From contig CATWSG010000017.1 of NCBI GenBank assembly GCA_958353395.1, positions 1-45,328 on the forward strand: DNA of 45,328 nt, written 5' to 3'. The DNA is from an uncultured Collinsella sp. Its GTDB lineage: Bacteria > Actinomycetota > Coriobacteriia > Coriobacteriales > Coriobacteriaceae. Below the pieces are notes generated by a model. It did not search any database. It was not told the origin of the DNA and saw only the letters and a list, made by a program, of their open reading frames with translations. The position numbers were made by a program, and so were the translations under genes. Positions within the stretch are counted from its first letter, which is position 1; every line of letters starts with the position of its first letter. Shown in pieces: positions 1 through 8,320 of this stretch.

Positions 1-109
1 GCTGCGGGAACGGCCTATTCGCTCAATGTGTTCGGCTGAGATCGGAAATCAACCAGCGGATACATCTCCATACCCCTCTACAAAAACCTGTACATTTTTG
101 CACAACAAA

Positions 110-134
110 AAAAGCCGCTCTAGCAGCGGCTTTT
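110..134. terminator. Bidirectional rho-independent terminator
   Basis: A 10-bp perfect stem, AAAAGCCGCT (110-119) with AGCGGCTTTT (125-134), encloses the 5-nt loop CTAGC. A-rich sequence lies on the left and a T run ends the right arm, so it can work in both directions. It probably ends a plus-strand gene lying left of the window. Confidence 0.7.
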
Positions 135-260
135 CCTATATCGCAGCAATATTGCTCATTTTTGAGGTCATTTGTACTTTGCCAAACGGCTACGGAGACT
201 GTCGGCATCTTGTAGGCGCGGAACAACTACGGCCAACGCCCCCCGCCCCTTGCTCGGCAT

Positions 261-296
261 AAAAAACGCGGCCGCCCCGTGGATGGGACGGCCGCG
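261..296 (-). terminator. thrS terminator
   Basis: On the minus strand a GC-rich stem (285-296 with 267-278, 11 of 12 positions paired) closes a short loop and is followed at once by six T residues (plus-strand A261-A266). It begins 33 bases after the thrS stop codon and is a textbook intrinsic terminator. Confidence 0.9.
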
Positions 297-329
297 TATA
301 CATGCGGTTTATAAACCTATGCGCTCGCC

Positions 330-2093
<1,764 letters not shown>

Positions 2094-2163
2094 GGGTATG
2101 TTTTCTCCTCTCGGATGCCTGATGCAAGTGCGTGCGATGCGCTCGGCGTTTTTGACTTGCATC

Positions 2164-2191
2164 ATTATAGGCAGGTTGCCTTGGTATACAA
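2164..2191 (-). promoter_or_regulatory. Candidate sigma-70-type promoter of thrS
   Basis: Minus-strand TTGTAT (2191-2186) and a perfect TATAAT (2169-2164) are separated by 16 bases, about 70 bases upstream of the thrS ATG. The -10 is perfect; the -35 is only a partial match to TTGACA. Confidence 0.6.
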
Positions 2192-2192
2192 G

Positions 2193-2223
2193 CGCCCGCC
2201 GCACCTTAATGGCACGGCGGGCG
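2193..2223. terminator. GC-rich hairpin between the zinc-ribbon gene and thrS
   Basis: A perfect 9-bp stem CGCCCGCCG / CGGCGGGCG with a 13-nt loop. On the plus strand ATTTTC follows; on the minus strand only CTTGTAT follows. It lies just after the minus-strand zinc-ribbon gene and just before the thrS promoter, so it most likely insulates the two, although its minus-strand T tract is poor. Confidence 0.5.
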
Positions 2224-2331
2224 ATTTTCTACGCATGCTTCATCGTGTGGGGGCGGGACTGCGGGGCGCGCGTGCGGCTTGCGCGTGACGCGCGGCGCCC
2301 GTGGCTTGCGGCCGGCCCGGCGATGGATGCG

Positions 2332-2763
2332 CTACTGGATGCGAGTTCGGCAGTAGGGGCAGACCTTCCAGTGCGCATCGAGCGGGCGATGGCAGCTGGG
2401 GCACACGTTGCGAACCTGGGTGTCGCACACCGGGCAGACCACAAAGTCCTTCTCGATGGGGGCGCCGCACTGCGGGCAGGTGCCGTACTGGGCAAGCTGG
2501 CGCTCGCGCAGGGCCATGTCCAGCTCCTGCTCCTCGCGGTCGGCCGCGTAGGAGTGCGGGCGCAGGACCAGGTAGGCGATGAGGCCCACAAACGGAATGA
2601 GGGCGATGATGCCCCATGCCACGTAGGCGCTGGCGCCACGGCGGCGAGCGTCGATGAACACATAGACGACCGACAGCACGTACAGGGCGATGATAAAGCC
2701 AACAAAGGCATAGATGACGCCCATAAGCTGCGGCGACATGAGCTCAGAGATGTACTTGGACAT
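2332..2763 (-). CDS. Two-helix membrane protein with C-terminal zinc ribbons
   Basis: A 143-residue protein of unknown function. Residues about 13-37 (MGVIYAFVGFIIALYVLSVV) and about 48-68 (AWGIIALIPFVGLIAYLVL) form two transmembrane helices separated by a basic loop (DARRRGAS), the layout of phospholipase-D-nuclease-like N-terminal domains. The rest is soluble, with three Cys pairs of zinc-ribbon type: CPQC, CPVC, CPSC, then a final CPYC. These should fold as two double-zinc-ribbon units facing the cytoplasm. The start at 2763 is preceded by GAAAGGTACACCTCA. It is a single gene between hairpin-rich gaps. Such proteins are common in Actinobacteria; a sensing or scaffold role is only a guess. 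Confidence 0.85.
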   Translation of the reverse strand: MSKYISELMSPQLMGVIYAFVGFIIALYVLSVVYVFIDARRRGASAYVAWGIIALIPFVGLIAYLVLRPHSYAADREEQELDMALRERQLAQYGTCPQCGAPIEKDFVVCPVCDTQVRNVCPSCHRPLDAHWKVCPYCRTRIQ

Positions 2764-3170
2764 TGAGGTGTACCTTTCGGAATATTTACAGTCCGGTCAA
2801 GTTTACCACGGGGTTTATTTATATGGGACCACGGGTAGGGGCGGGGCTGGCGCGGACACAAACATCTCAATCTGTAACATTTAGGAGCGGAATCCGGGTC
2901 TAGATGTTACAGATCGAGACAAACGGCGGACCCGCCAGACTAACGTCTCGATCTGTAACATCTGGGACAAAATTTCCCCTCTTACTGTTACAGATCGAGA
3001 CAAAACTTCAACGTGGTAGCCGGCAGACGAGGTTGTCAACGTTGCCGGGTCTCCCCTCGCCTGCCGTTGGAGGGTGTTGCAGGACTGTTCGCCGCATTGC
3101 CGCCGTACTGGGGGTGTGCAGACCGTAGGATAGTCTTATTGACGGCCTGTCAACTCGTCTGGGAGGCACT
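2764..3170. other. Divergent 407-bp gap with a four-copy inverted repeat array
   Basis: No gene is supported. The gap separates the minus-strand zinc-ribbon gene from the plus-strand FAD oxidoreductase operon. It contains the repeat array at 2863-3005 and a GC-rich remainder without recognisable structure. The GTG at 3171 is preceded by GGGAGG (3161-3166). Confidence 0.6.
2863..3005. repeat. Tandem pair of inverted repeats (TGTTACAGATCGAGAC family)
   Basis: Four copies of a 16-19-base motif alternate in orientation: reverse at 2865-2880 (one base variant), forward at 2902-2920, reverse at 2945-2963, forward at 2985-3001. The inner copies share AGATGTTACAGATCGAGAC exactly in inverted form. 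In both reverse/forward pairs the facing ends are about 23 bases apart, giving two roughly 60-bp hairpin units with a period near 81 bases. Regularity suggests either a dimer-binding operator array or a duplicated palindromic repeat element. Confidence 0.85.
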
Positions 3171-4625
3171 GTGACAGAAACGTTTGATATCGCGATTGTC
3201 GGCGCGGGCATCACCGGATGCGCCATCGCGCGGCAGCTCGCGCGATTTGACCTTTCCATTTGCGTGGTCGAGGCGGCTAACGATATTGCGCTGGGCGCGT
3301 CGAAGGCCAACGGCGGCCTGGTGCACGCCGGCTACGATCCGGCGCCGGGCACGGTAAAGGCGCAGGTCAATGCCCGTGGCTGCGAGCTGTATGGTACTTG
3401 GGCTCAGGAGCTGGGCTTTTTGTTTTGCCGTACCGGATCCATGGTGCTGGGCTTTAACGACGAGGACCGCGCGCATCTGGAGAAGCTGCGGTGCAACGGC
3501 CATGTCAACGGTGTGCCCGAGCTGTCGATCGTCGGACCCGACCGCATCCACGAACTGGAGCCGCGCGCCAGTGCCGATGCAACGTGCGCGTTGTGGTGCC
3601 CCTCCACTGGCTTTGTCGACCCGTTTGAGGTTGCCATCGCCGCGATGGAGAACGCCGTGGCCAACGGGGTGACGTTCATGCGGTCCGCGCCGGTGGAAGC
3701 GATTGAAGTCGCGGGCTCGGGCGACGACGCGCGCTTTACGCTGGCGACCCCCGCTGGCAATGTGCGCTGCCGCTACCTGATCAACGCCGCGGGCAACGGC
3801 GCCGCGAACATCTCGCATATGGCGGGCGCCGAGGAGTTCCAGATGGTCTGGCGTCAGGGCAACATCGTGGTGCTGGACAAGGAGCCGCGCACGCTTATGC
3901 CGCTCTACCCCGTACCGACGCCGATATCGAAGGGCGTTATCGTGACGGGCACCGTGCATGGCAACACCGTGATCACCGCCACGGCCGCCGTGCGCGAGGC
4001 AGGCGATACGCAGACCTATGCGAGCGATGTGAACGCGCTGCTGACCGGCGCGCGAAAGCTGGTGCCCGATCTGGATACGCGCCGAGTAGTACGCGCATTT
4101 GCCGGCGGGCGTCCGGTCATTCAGGGAACGAACGACTTCTTTATTGGACAGTCTACTGTGGTGCCGGGGCTGTTCCAGGCGGCGGGCATTCAGTCGCCGG
4201 GCGTGGCGAGCGCACCAGCCATTGCCGAGCGCATGGAGCTTGTAATGCGTGAGGCGGGCGTGGAACTGCACGAGCGGGCGGACTGGAACCCAATTCGCCG
4301 CGCGCCGGACGACTTTGACCGCACGCCGCTGGCGCGCAAGGAGGAGCTGATCGAGTCCGATCCCGCGTGGGGACAGATTGTCTGCCGCTGCGAGACGGTG
4401 CCCGAGGCCGAGATTGTGGCCGCGATCCGACGCCAACCGGGCGCGGTTTCGGTCGAAGGCGTCAAGCGCCGCTGTCGTGCCGGCATGGGTCGATGCCAAA
4501 GCGGCTTTTGCCAAAGCCGTGTGATGGCGATTCTTGCCCGCGAGTTGGGCTGCGACCCTAGCGAGGTATTACTGGAGGACGCCGGCTCCTGGCTGGTCGA
4601 GGGACCTTTGAAGGGGGTGCGCTAG
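3171..4625 (+). CDS. GlpA-like FAD-dependent oxidoreductase with BFD-type [2Fe-2S] domain
   Basis: A 484-residue flavoprotein of the DAO/GlpA family (anaerobic glycerol-3-phosphate dehydrogenase A subunit and relatives). The N-terminal Rossmann motif VGAGITGCAIARQL binds FAD; ASKANGGLVHAGY is the family's second conserved stretch. The C-terminal domain carries a bacterioferritin-associated-ferredoxin-like cluster set: C405, C407, then C435 and C442 in RRCRAGMGRCQSGFC. Expected reaction: oxidation of glycerol-3-phosphate or a similar hydroxy acid, with electrons passed to the partner flavoprotein encoded next. GTG start at 3171 with GGGAGG upstream; one base separates it from the next gene. 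No glycerol kinase or glycerol facilitator is nearby, so the substrate is uncertain. Confidence 0.9.
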   Translation: MTETFDIAIVGAGITGCAIARQLARFDLSICVVEAANDIALGASKANGGLVHAGYDPAPGTVKAQVNARGCELYGTWAQELGFLFCRTGSMVLGFNDEDRAHLEKLRCNGHVNGVPELSIVGPDRIHELEPRASADATCALWCPSTGFVDPFEVAIAAMENAVANGVTFMRSAPVEAIEVAGSGDDARFTLATPAGNVRCRYLINAAGNGAANISHMAGAEEFQMVWRQGNIVVLDKEPRTLMPLYPVPTPISKGVIVTGTVHGNTVITATAAVREAGDTQTYASDVNALLTGARKLVPDLDTRRVVRAFAGGRPVIQGTNDFFIGQSTVVPGLFQAAGIQSPGVASAPAIAERMELVMREAGVELHERADWNPIRRAPDDFDRTPLARKEELIESDPAWGQIVCRCETVPEAEIVAAIRRQPGAVSVEGVKRRCRAGMGRCQSGFCQSRVMAILARELGCDPSEVLLEDAGSWLVEGPLKGVR

Positions 4626-4626
4626 G

Positions 4627-6012
4627 ATGGCGACGTTTGATATGTGCGACGAACGCGCGGAGGCCGGAGCCGCAGCGTCGGTAGCAACGCAGGCCTTCGA
4701 CGTGGTCGTCATCGGAGGCGGCCCCGCCGGCATGGCGGCCGCGCTTGCCGCTCATAAGACAGGCGCGCGCGTGGCCATCGTGGAGCGCGAGCAACACCTG
4801 GGCGGCATCCTCCGCCAGTGCATCCACCCCGGCTTTGGCCTGTCGCACTTTAAACAGGAGCTCACCGGTCCCGAGTACGCGCAGCGCTTTATCGACCAGG
4901 TGCACGCAACCGACATTGCGCTGTTCCTGGACAGCATGGTGATTGGGGTTGATTCAGGCGAGCCTACGGGAGACACCGCGGTCCATACCGTCACACTCAT
5001 GAACACCGCCGGCATGCTGCAGCTCACCGGGCGCGCGGTCGTCCTTGCCATGGGGTGCCGCGAGCGCACGCGCAGCGAGATCAAGATTCCCGGCAGCCGA
5101 CCAGCCGGCGTGTTTACGGCCGGCCTGGCGCAGCGATACATCAATATCGAGAACCTCAAGCCCGGCTCGCGCGCCGTCATTTTGGGCTCGGGCGACATCG
5201 GGCTCATCATGGCGCGCCGCTGTACGCTCGAGGGGATTTCGGTCGAGGGCGTGTACGAGCTCATGCCGTACGCCAACGGCCTGCGCCGCAATGTGAAAAA
5301 CTGTCTGGACGACTTTAGCATTCCACTGCACCTGTCCACCACCGTGACGCGTGTGATTGGGCACGATCGCGTGGAAGCCGTCGAGGTAAGCCAGGTCGAC
5401 GAGCACCTGGCGCCCATTGCCGGGACGGAGCGCATCGTTCCGTGCGACACGCTGCTGCTTTCTGTGGGTCTGATTCCCGAGAACGAGCTTTCGGTTGCCG
5501 CGGGCGTTGAGCTTGACCAACGCACGCACGGCGCCGTGGTGGACCAGAGCCTGCAAACGGGCGTGCCGGGCATCTTTGCCTGCGGCAACGTGCTGCATGT
5601 GCACGACCTGGCAGACAACGTGACAACCGAGTCCGAGCGTGCCGGTGCGGCTGCAGCGACATACGCACTGGGTGGCAGCGCTGGGGCCGACGTGAACACC
5701 GCGGGCACAAGCTGCGAAGCGAATGCGAATTGCCAGCTCACGGTCTCCCCTGCCGGTATCGCGGGCTACGCGCTACCGGGACGCATTACGGCCGTGGCGC
5801 TCACCAAACTCAACTTCCGTGTGCGCCGACCGGTCGATGCCGCCCGCGTACGTATTCTGGCAGACGACGAGGAACTGTTCGCCGGCAAGGTCCGCTCGTT
5901 TAAACCGAGCGTCATGGAAAGCTTCCCGCTGCCAGCAAAGGTGATTCAGCGCGCACTCGACCTGGGTGTTAGCGAGATTGTCCTGGCCGTCGATCCCGAA
6001 GAGGAGGCGTAA
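4627..6012 (+). CDS. Pyridine-nucleotide-disulfide oxidoreductase family flavoprotein
   Basis: A 461-residue protein with two dinucleotide-binding folds: FAD site IGGGPAGMAAALAA (residues 29-42) followed by GGILRQCIHPGFGL, and a second GxGxxG-type site LGSGDIGLIMARR near residue 190. The C-terminal FAD-contacting ACGNVLHVHDLADNV is present. It belongs to the family that accompanies GlpA-like proteins in anaerobes and serves as the electron-accepting or NAD-linked subunit of that complex. The ATG follows the preceding stop by one base, implying translational coupling. The first 20 residues are not conserved-looking, so an internal start such as Met6 is possible. Cytoplasmic, with no membrane segments. 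Confidence 0.9.
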   Translation: MATFDMCDERAEAGAAASVATQAFDVVVIGGGPAGMAAALAAHKTGARVAIVEREQHLGGILRQCIHPGFGLSHFKQELTGPEYAQRFIDQVHATDIALFLDSMVIGVDSGEPTGDTAVHTVTLMNTAGMLQLTGRAVVLAMGCRERTRSEIKIPGSRPAGVFTAGLAQRYINIENLKPGSRAVILGSGDIGLIMARRCTLEGISVEGVYELMPYANGLRRNVKNCLDDFSIPLHLSTTVTRVIGHDRVEAVEVSQVDEHLAPIAGTERIVPCDTLLLSVGLIPENELSVAAGVELDQRTHGAVVDQSLQTGVPGIFACGNVLHVHDLADNVTTESERAGAAAATYALGGSAGADVNTAGTSCEANANCQLTVSPAGIAGYALPGRITAVALTKLNFRVRRPVDAARVRILADDEELFAGKVRSFKPSVMESFPLPAKVIQRALDLGVSEIVLAVDPEEEA

Positions 6013-6016
6013 GGCC

Positions 6017-6415
6017 ATGAGCACAAACACGATCGAGACACTGCAGTTCAACTGCACCACCTGCCCATCCGAGTGTCTCCTGACCGTAGAGGTGGAGCGT
6101 GACGCAGACGGAGCCGTGATAGAAGTGCACTCCGTGACCGGCAACAGCTGCCCGCGCGGCGATAAGTTCGCACACCAGGAGCTCACCTACCCCATGCGCG
6201 TGCTCACCACCACCGTGGCCGTATCCGGCGGCGACGAGGCCCTGCTCCCCGTGCGCACCGCCGAGGCCATCCCGCTGGCACTCCACGCCCAAGCCATGGA
6301 CCTCATCCGAGGCCTAATCGTCAAAGCCCCCATCCGCATGGGCGACGTCGTCCTCCCCGACCTCCTCAACACCAACATCAACCTAATCGCCAGCATGGAC
6401 ATCGACCCAGCCTAA
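6017..6415 (+). CDS. DUF1667 protein, third gene of the flavoprotein operon
   Basis: A 132-residue protein of the DUF1667 family. Cysteines at 13, 16 and 20 (CTTCPSEC) plus a later CPRG motif give a probable iron-sulfur or zinc site in the N-terminal half; the C-terminal half (RTAEAIPL onward, ending KAPIRMGDVVLPDLL) is the conserved family core. The start at 6017 follows the previous stop by four bases. This family is regularly found beside GlpA-like and disulfide-oxidoreductase-like proteins in anaerobes, so it is probably a small subunit or electron-transfer partner of the same complex. Biochemical function is not established. Confidence 0.88.
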   Translation: MSTNTIETLQFNCTTCPSECLLTVEVERDADGAVIEVHSVTGNSCPRGDKFAHQELTYPMRVLTTTVAVSGGDEALLPVRTAEAIPLALHAQAMDLIRGLIVKAPIRMGDVVLPDLLNTNINLIASMDIDPA

Positions 6416-6452
6416 GCAGCTCATTTAGAACGGGGCTTTTAGTTACGCTGCC
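6416..6452. repeat. A-type hairpin unit (AGCCCCGTCCCAAATT family), diverged
   Basis: Starts directly after the stop codon of the DUF1667 gene. Terminal GCAGC / GCTGC arms enclose a core resembling ACGGGGCTTTT, the reverse complement of the family core seen at 8201-8234 and 16687-16769. It may also act as a transcription stop for the flavoprotein operon. Confidence 0.55.
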
Positions 6453-6473
6453 ATCCATCCCACCCCTCCTCAA

Positions 6474-6536
6474 TTGCGGTGAAATAGTTCCTGATTTCCG
6501 CCAAAACCCCGGCATCCAGGAACTATTCCACCGCAA
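6474..6536. repeat. B-type inverted repeat, copy 1
   Basis: Arms 6474-6493 and 6517-6536 are 20 bases long with 19 pairs; the left arm reads TTGCGGTGAAATAGTTCCTG. A 23-nt spacer separates them. Copies 2 and 3 are at 8240-8306 and 20687-20761. Confidence 0.85.
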
Positions 6537-6580
6537 CTATCCTTGGGATCGGTATTCAGCTTGTGCCTACTTTAGTGCCA

Positions 6581-6740
6581 TTTCAAAACTATGCCGGATT
6601 ACGGGGCCGATTCGGAGACCCCCATCCATACCGGCCATTTTCAATTTTTGACAAGCCATCTATATGCGGTTTTAATTTCGCGATTTTTGCCATGGTCAAG
6701 TAATACAGGTCCAGCCCCGTAATCCGCCATACTTTTGAAA
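6581..6740. repeat. C-type 160-bp element, copy 1
   Basis: Arms 6581-6607 and 6714-6740 are inverted repeats of 27 bases with 25 pairs. The interior stretch starting at 6660 (CTATATGCGGTTTTAATTTC) aligns with copy 2 (8018-8177) at exactly the same offset, 79 bases in, and both copies are 160 bp long. The arms of the two copies are not similar to each other. No reading frame is evident. It resembles a MITE or a structured RNA element. Confidence 0.75.
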
Positions 6741-6745
6741 CCAGC

Positions 6746-6833
6746 CCATTTGGGACGGGCCTCTTATGGCTACTTTTACCTATTAGCCCGCAAGTTTGAC
6801 GCAGCTAAAATAGCCCCGTCCCAAATTGACTAC
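6746..6833. repeat. Divergent pair of A-type units
   Basis: 6746-6772 contains TTTGGGACGGG and 6801-6833 contains TAGCCCCGTCCCAAATTGAC in the opposite orientation. They are degraded relative to the perfect pair at 16687-16769 but have the same layout. Confidence 0.6.
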
Positions 6834-6880
6834 CCTGGCATTGGGGATACCATGGTGGCAACCAAGCGAAAGGATGTTTC

Positions 6881-7969
6881 ATGGCACATGTCGATGACCA
6901 GCGCGTGGCGCGCGTGCTCGATGCGCTCGAGGCTCAGCACCCCGGTGCGCAGTTGCTCATAAATGACCCGTGGTCGATCTACTATCTGACCGGTTTTTAT
7001 GCCGATATGTTCGAGCGTTTTTGCGGCGCGCTGCTCGCACGCGGTAGCGAGCCCGTGACCCTGGTCAACGCGCTGCATCAGCTGCCCGAGTATGACAATG
7101 CGCGCGTTGCCTACCACACCGATACCGACGTCGTGGCCGACGCCATCGCTCGCGAGGTCGATCCGAACAAACCGCTCGGCATCGACACCGTCATGCGTTC
7201 CGGCTTTTTGATGCCACTCATGGAGCGCCACGCAGCCAGCGAGTTTTTCCTGGGCGACTTTGCCGTCACCGCCGCGCGCACCCACAAGGATGACGCCGAA
7301 CAGGAGCTCATGCGCGCGTCCTCGGCCGCTAACGACGCCGTGATGGCCGACGCTATCAAGCTCGTTCACGAGGGCGTGACGGAACGCGAAATTGCCGACC
7401 AGATGCTCGGCCTGTATCGCAAGCACGGCTGCGAGGGCTTTAGCTTTCCGCCCATCGTGAGCTTTGGTGCTAACGCCGGCGACCCGCACCACGAGCCCGA
7501 CGACACCGTGCTCAAGCGCGGCGACGTGGTGCTGTTCGACATTGGCGGGCGTCGTCGCAACTACTGCTCGGACATGACGCGCACGTTCTTTTGGGGCGAT
7601 CCGGACGAGGAGACGGCGCGCATCTACGACATCGTGCGCCGCGCCAACGAGGCCGCCGAGGCACTCATCGCACCGGGTGTGCGCATGTGCGACCTGGACC
7701 GCGCCGCGCGCGATGTGATTGAAGACGCGGGCTATGGGCGGTACTTTACGCATCGCCTGGGCCACTCGATCGGTCTTCAGGACCATGAGCCGGGCGACGT
7801 CTCGCTGGTCAACGAACAGGTTATCGAGCCAGGCATGACGTTCTCCATCGAGCCGGGCATCTACCTCCCCGGCCGCACCGGCGTCCGCATCGAGGACTTG
7901 GCCCTAGTTACCGAGTCCGGCGTCGAGATTCTCAACGCATACCCCCACGATCCCGTCCGCCTAGACTAG
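6881..7969 (+). CDS. M24-family metallopeptidase (Xaa-Pro aminopeptidase/dipeptidase type)
   Basis: A 362-residue cytoplasmic peptidase that removes residues next to proline. The N-terminal creatinase-like domain (about 1-140) is followed by the pita-bread catalytic domain, with all five expected dinuclear-metal ligands visible: D220 (FDIGG), D231 (SDMTR), H295 (HRLGHSIG), E324 (SIEPGIY) and E338 (RIEDL). The proton-shuttling His of HHEPDD is also present. ATG at 6881 is preceded by AAAGGATGTTTC. Length suits PepQ/YpdF-type enzymes (about 350-370) rather than long PepP. It is a single gene bracketed by dispersed repeats of the same families on both sides, and a perfect hairpin starts one base after its stop. 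Confidence 0.93.
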   Translation: MAHVDDQRVARVLDALEAQHPGAQLLINDPWSIYYLTGFYADMFERFCGALLARGSEPVTLVNALHQLPEYDNARVAYHTDTDVVADAIAREVDPNKPLGIDTVMRSGFLMPLMERHAASEFFLGDFAVTAARTHKDDAEQELMRASSAANDAVMADAIKLVHEGVTEREIADQMLGLYRKHGCEGFSFPPIVSFGANAGDPHHEPDDTVLKRGDVVLFDIGGRRRNYCSDMTRTFFWGDPDEETARIYDIVRRANEAAEALIAPGVRMCDLDRAARDVIEDAGYGRYFTHRLGHSIGLQDHEPGDVSLVNEQVIEPGMTFSIEPGIYLPGRTGVRIEDLALVTESGVEILNAYPHDPVRLD

Positions 7970-7970
7970 C

Positions 7971-8005
7971 CAATGTGACAAAGGGACAGCCCCTTTGTCA
8001 CATTG
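7971..8005. repeat. Perfect 15-bp hairpin after the M24 peptidase
   Basis: CAATGTGACAAAGGG (7971-7985) pairs fully with CCCTTTGTCACATTG (7991-8005) around the loop ACAGC. It starts one base after the peptidase stop codon. No T tract follows, so it is a 3'-end stabiliser or repeat rather than a standard terminator. Confidence 0.8.
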
Positions 8006-8017
8006 CGATTACGTCGC

Positions 8018-8177
8018 GCCACGAAAACGAGCTATCTACTACGTTTAACCCGCATGGGTCGACCATGCGGGTCTTTTTTGAAAAATGGCAGGCCCTCTAC
8101 CTGCAGTTTTGATTTCGCAATTCTCGGTATGGTCGAGGGTTGCCGGTCAAACGTAGTAAATAGGCCCATTTCGTGGC
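8018..8177. repeat. C-type 160-bp element, copy 2
   Basis: Arms 8018-8050 and 8145-8177 are inverted with 27 of 33 positions paired. Interior CTACCTGCAGTTTTGATTTC at 8097 matches copy 1 at the same offset. A sub-hairpin with ACCCGCATG / CATGCGGGT lies at about 8048-8072. Same length as copy 1 but with unrelated arm sequence. Confidence 0.75.
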
Positions 8178-8200
8178 AAGCGAGTCAACTCGGGGCACAG

Positions 8201-8234
8201 GGCAGCTAAAAAAGCCCCGTCCCAAATTGACTGC
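8201..8234. repeat. A-type unit
   Basis: Reads GGCAGCTAAAAAAGCCCC and continues GTCCCAAATTGACTGC. The termini GCAG / CTGC can pair. Its core is nearly identical to the A units at 16687-16769. Confidence 0.75.
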
Positions 8235-8239
8235 TTTTG

Positions 8240-8306
8240 AGTTGCGGTGATATACGGACTGTTTGGGGCTCCTGGCTTGTAAAACAGTCCCTATTTCACC
8301 GCAACT
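8240..8306. repeat. B-type inverted repeat, copy 2
   Basis: Arms of 25 bases (8240-8264 and 8282-8306) with 23 pairs; the left arm begins AGTTGCGGTGATATACGGAC. The stem lies 14 bases downstream of the folC stop codon. Confidence 0.85.
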
Positions 8307-8320
8307 GATGAGGGGATGGG

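Larger units (their letters stand above)
1..329. other. Intergenic region at the left edge
   Basis: No convincing gene lies here. Plus-strand frame 1 is open from the edge to a TGA at 37-39, so bases 1-39 could be the last dozen codons of a plus-strand gene outside the window. The terminator at 110-134 would suit that. Frames 2 and 3 are also open here, so the tail is only a guess. Two hairpins (110-134 and 261-296) are listed separately. Confidence 0.3.
6416..6880. other. 465-bp gap packed with dispersed hairpin repeats
   Basis: No gene is supported. In order it holds an A-type hairpin (6416-6452), a B-type inverted repeat (6474-6536), a 160-bp C-type element (6581-6740) and a divergent pair of A-type units (6746-6772 and 6801-6833). 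These fill most of the gap; only the last 40 bases, with the AAAGGATG ribosome-binding stretch of the next gene, look like ordinary leader. Confidence 0.75.
7970..8320. other. 351-bp gap of dispersed repeats
   Basis: No gene is supported. Order: perfect hairpin (7971-8005), C-type element copy 2 (8018-8177), A-type unit (8201-8234), B-type inverted repeat copy 2 (8240-8306). The last of these lies directly downstream of folC and may serve as its 3' structure. Almost no non-repeat sequence remains. Confidence 0.75.

Noticed and set aside
26..262. Plus-strand frame of 78 codons at the left edge
   Set aside because: It runs straight through a strong bidirectional terminator hairpin (110-134) and has no recognisable motif.
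2863..3005. Possible short CRISPR array
   Set aside because: Repeats alternate in orientation, spacers are not uniform from copy to copy, and no cas genes are present.
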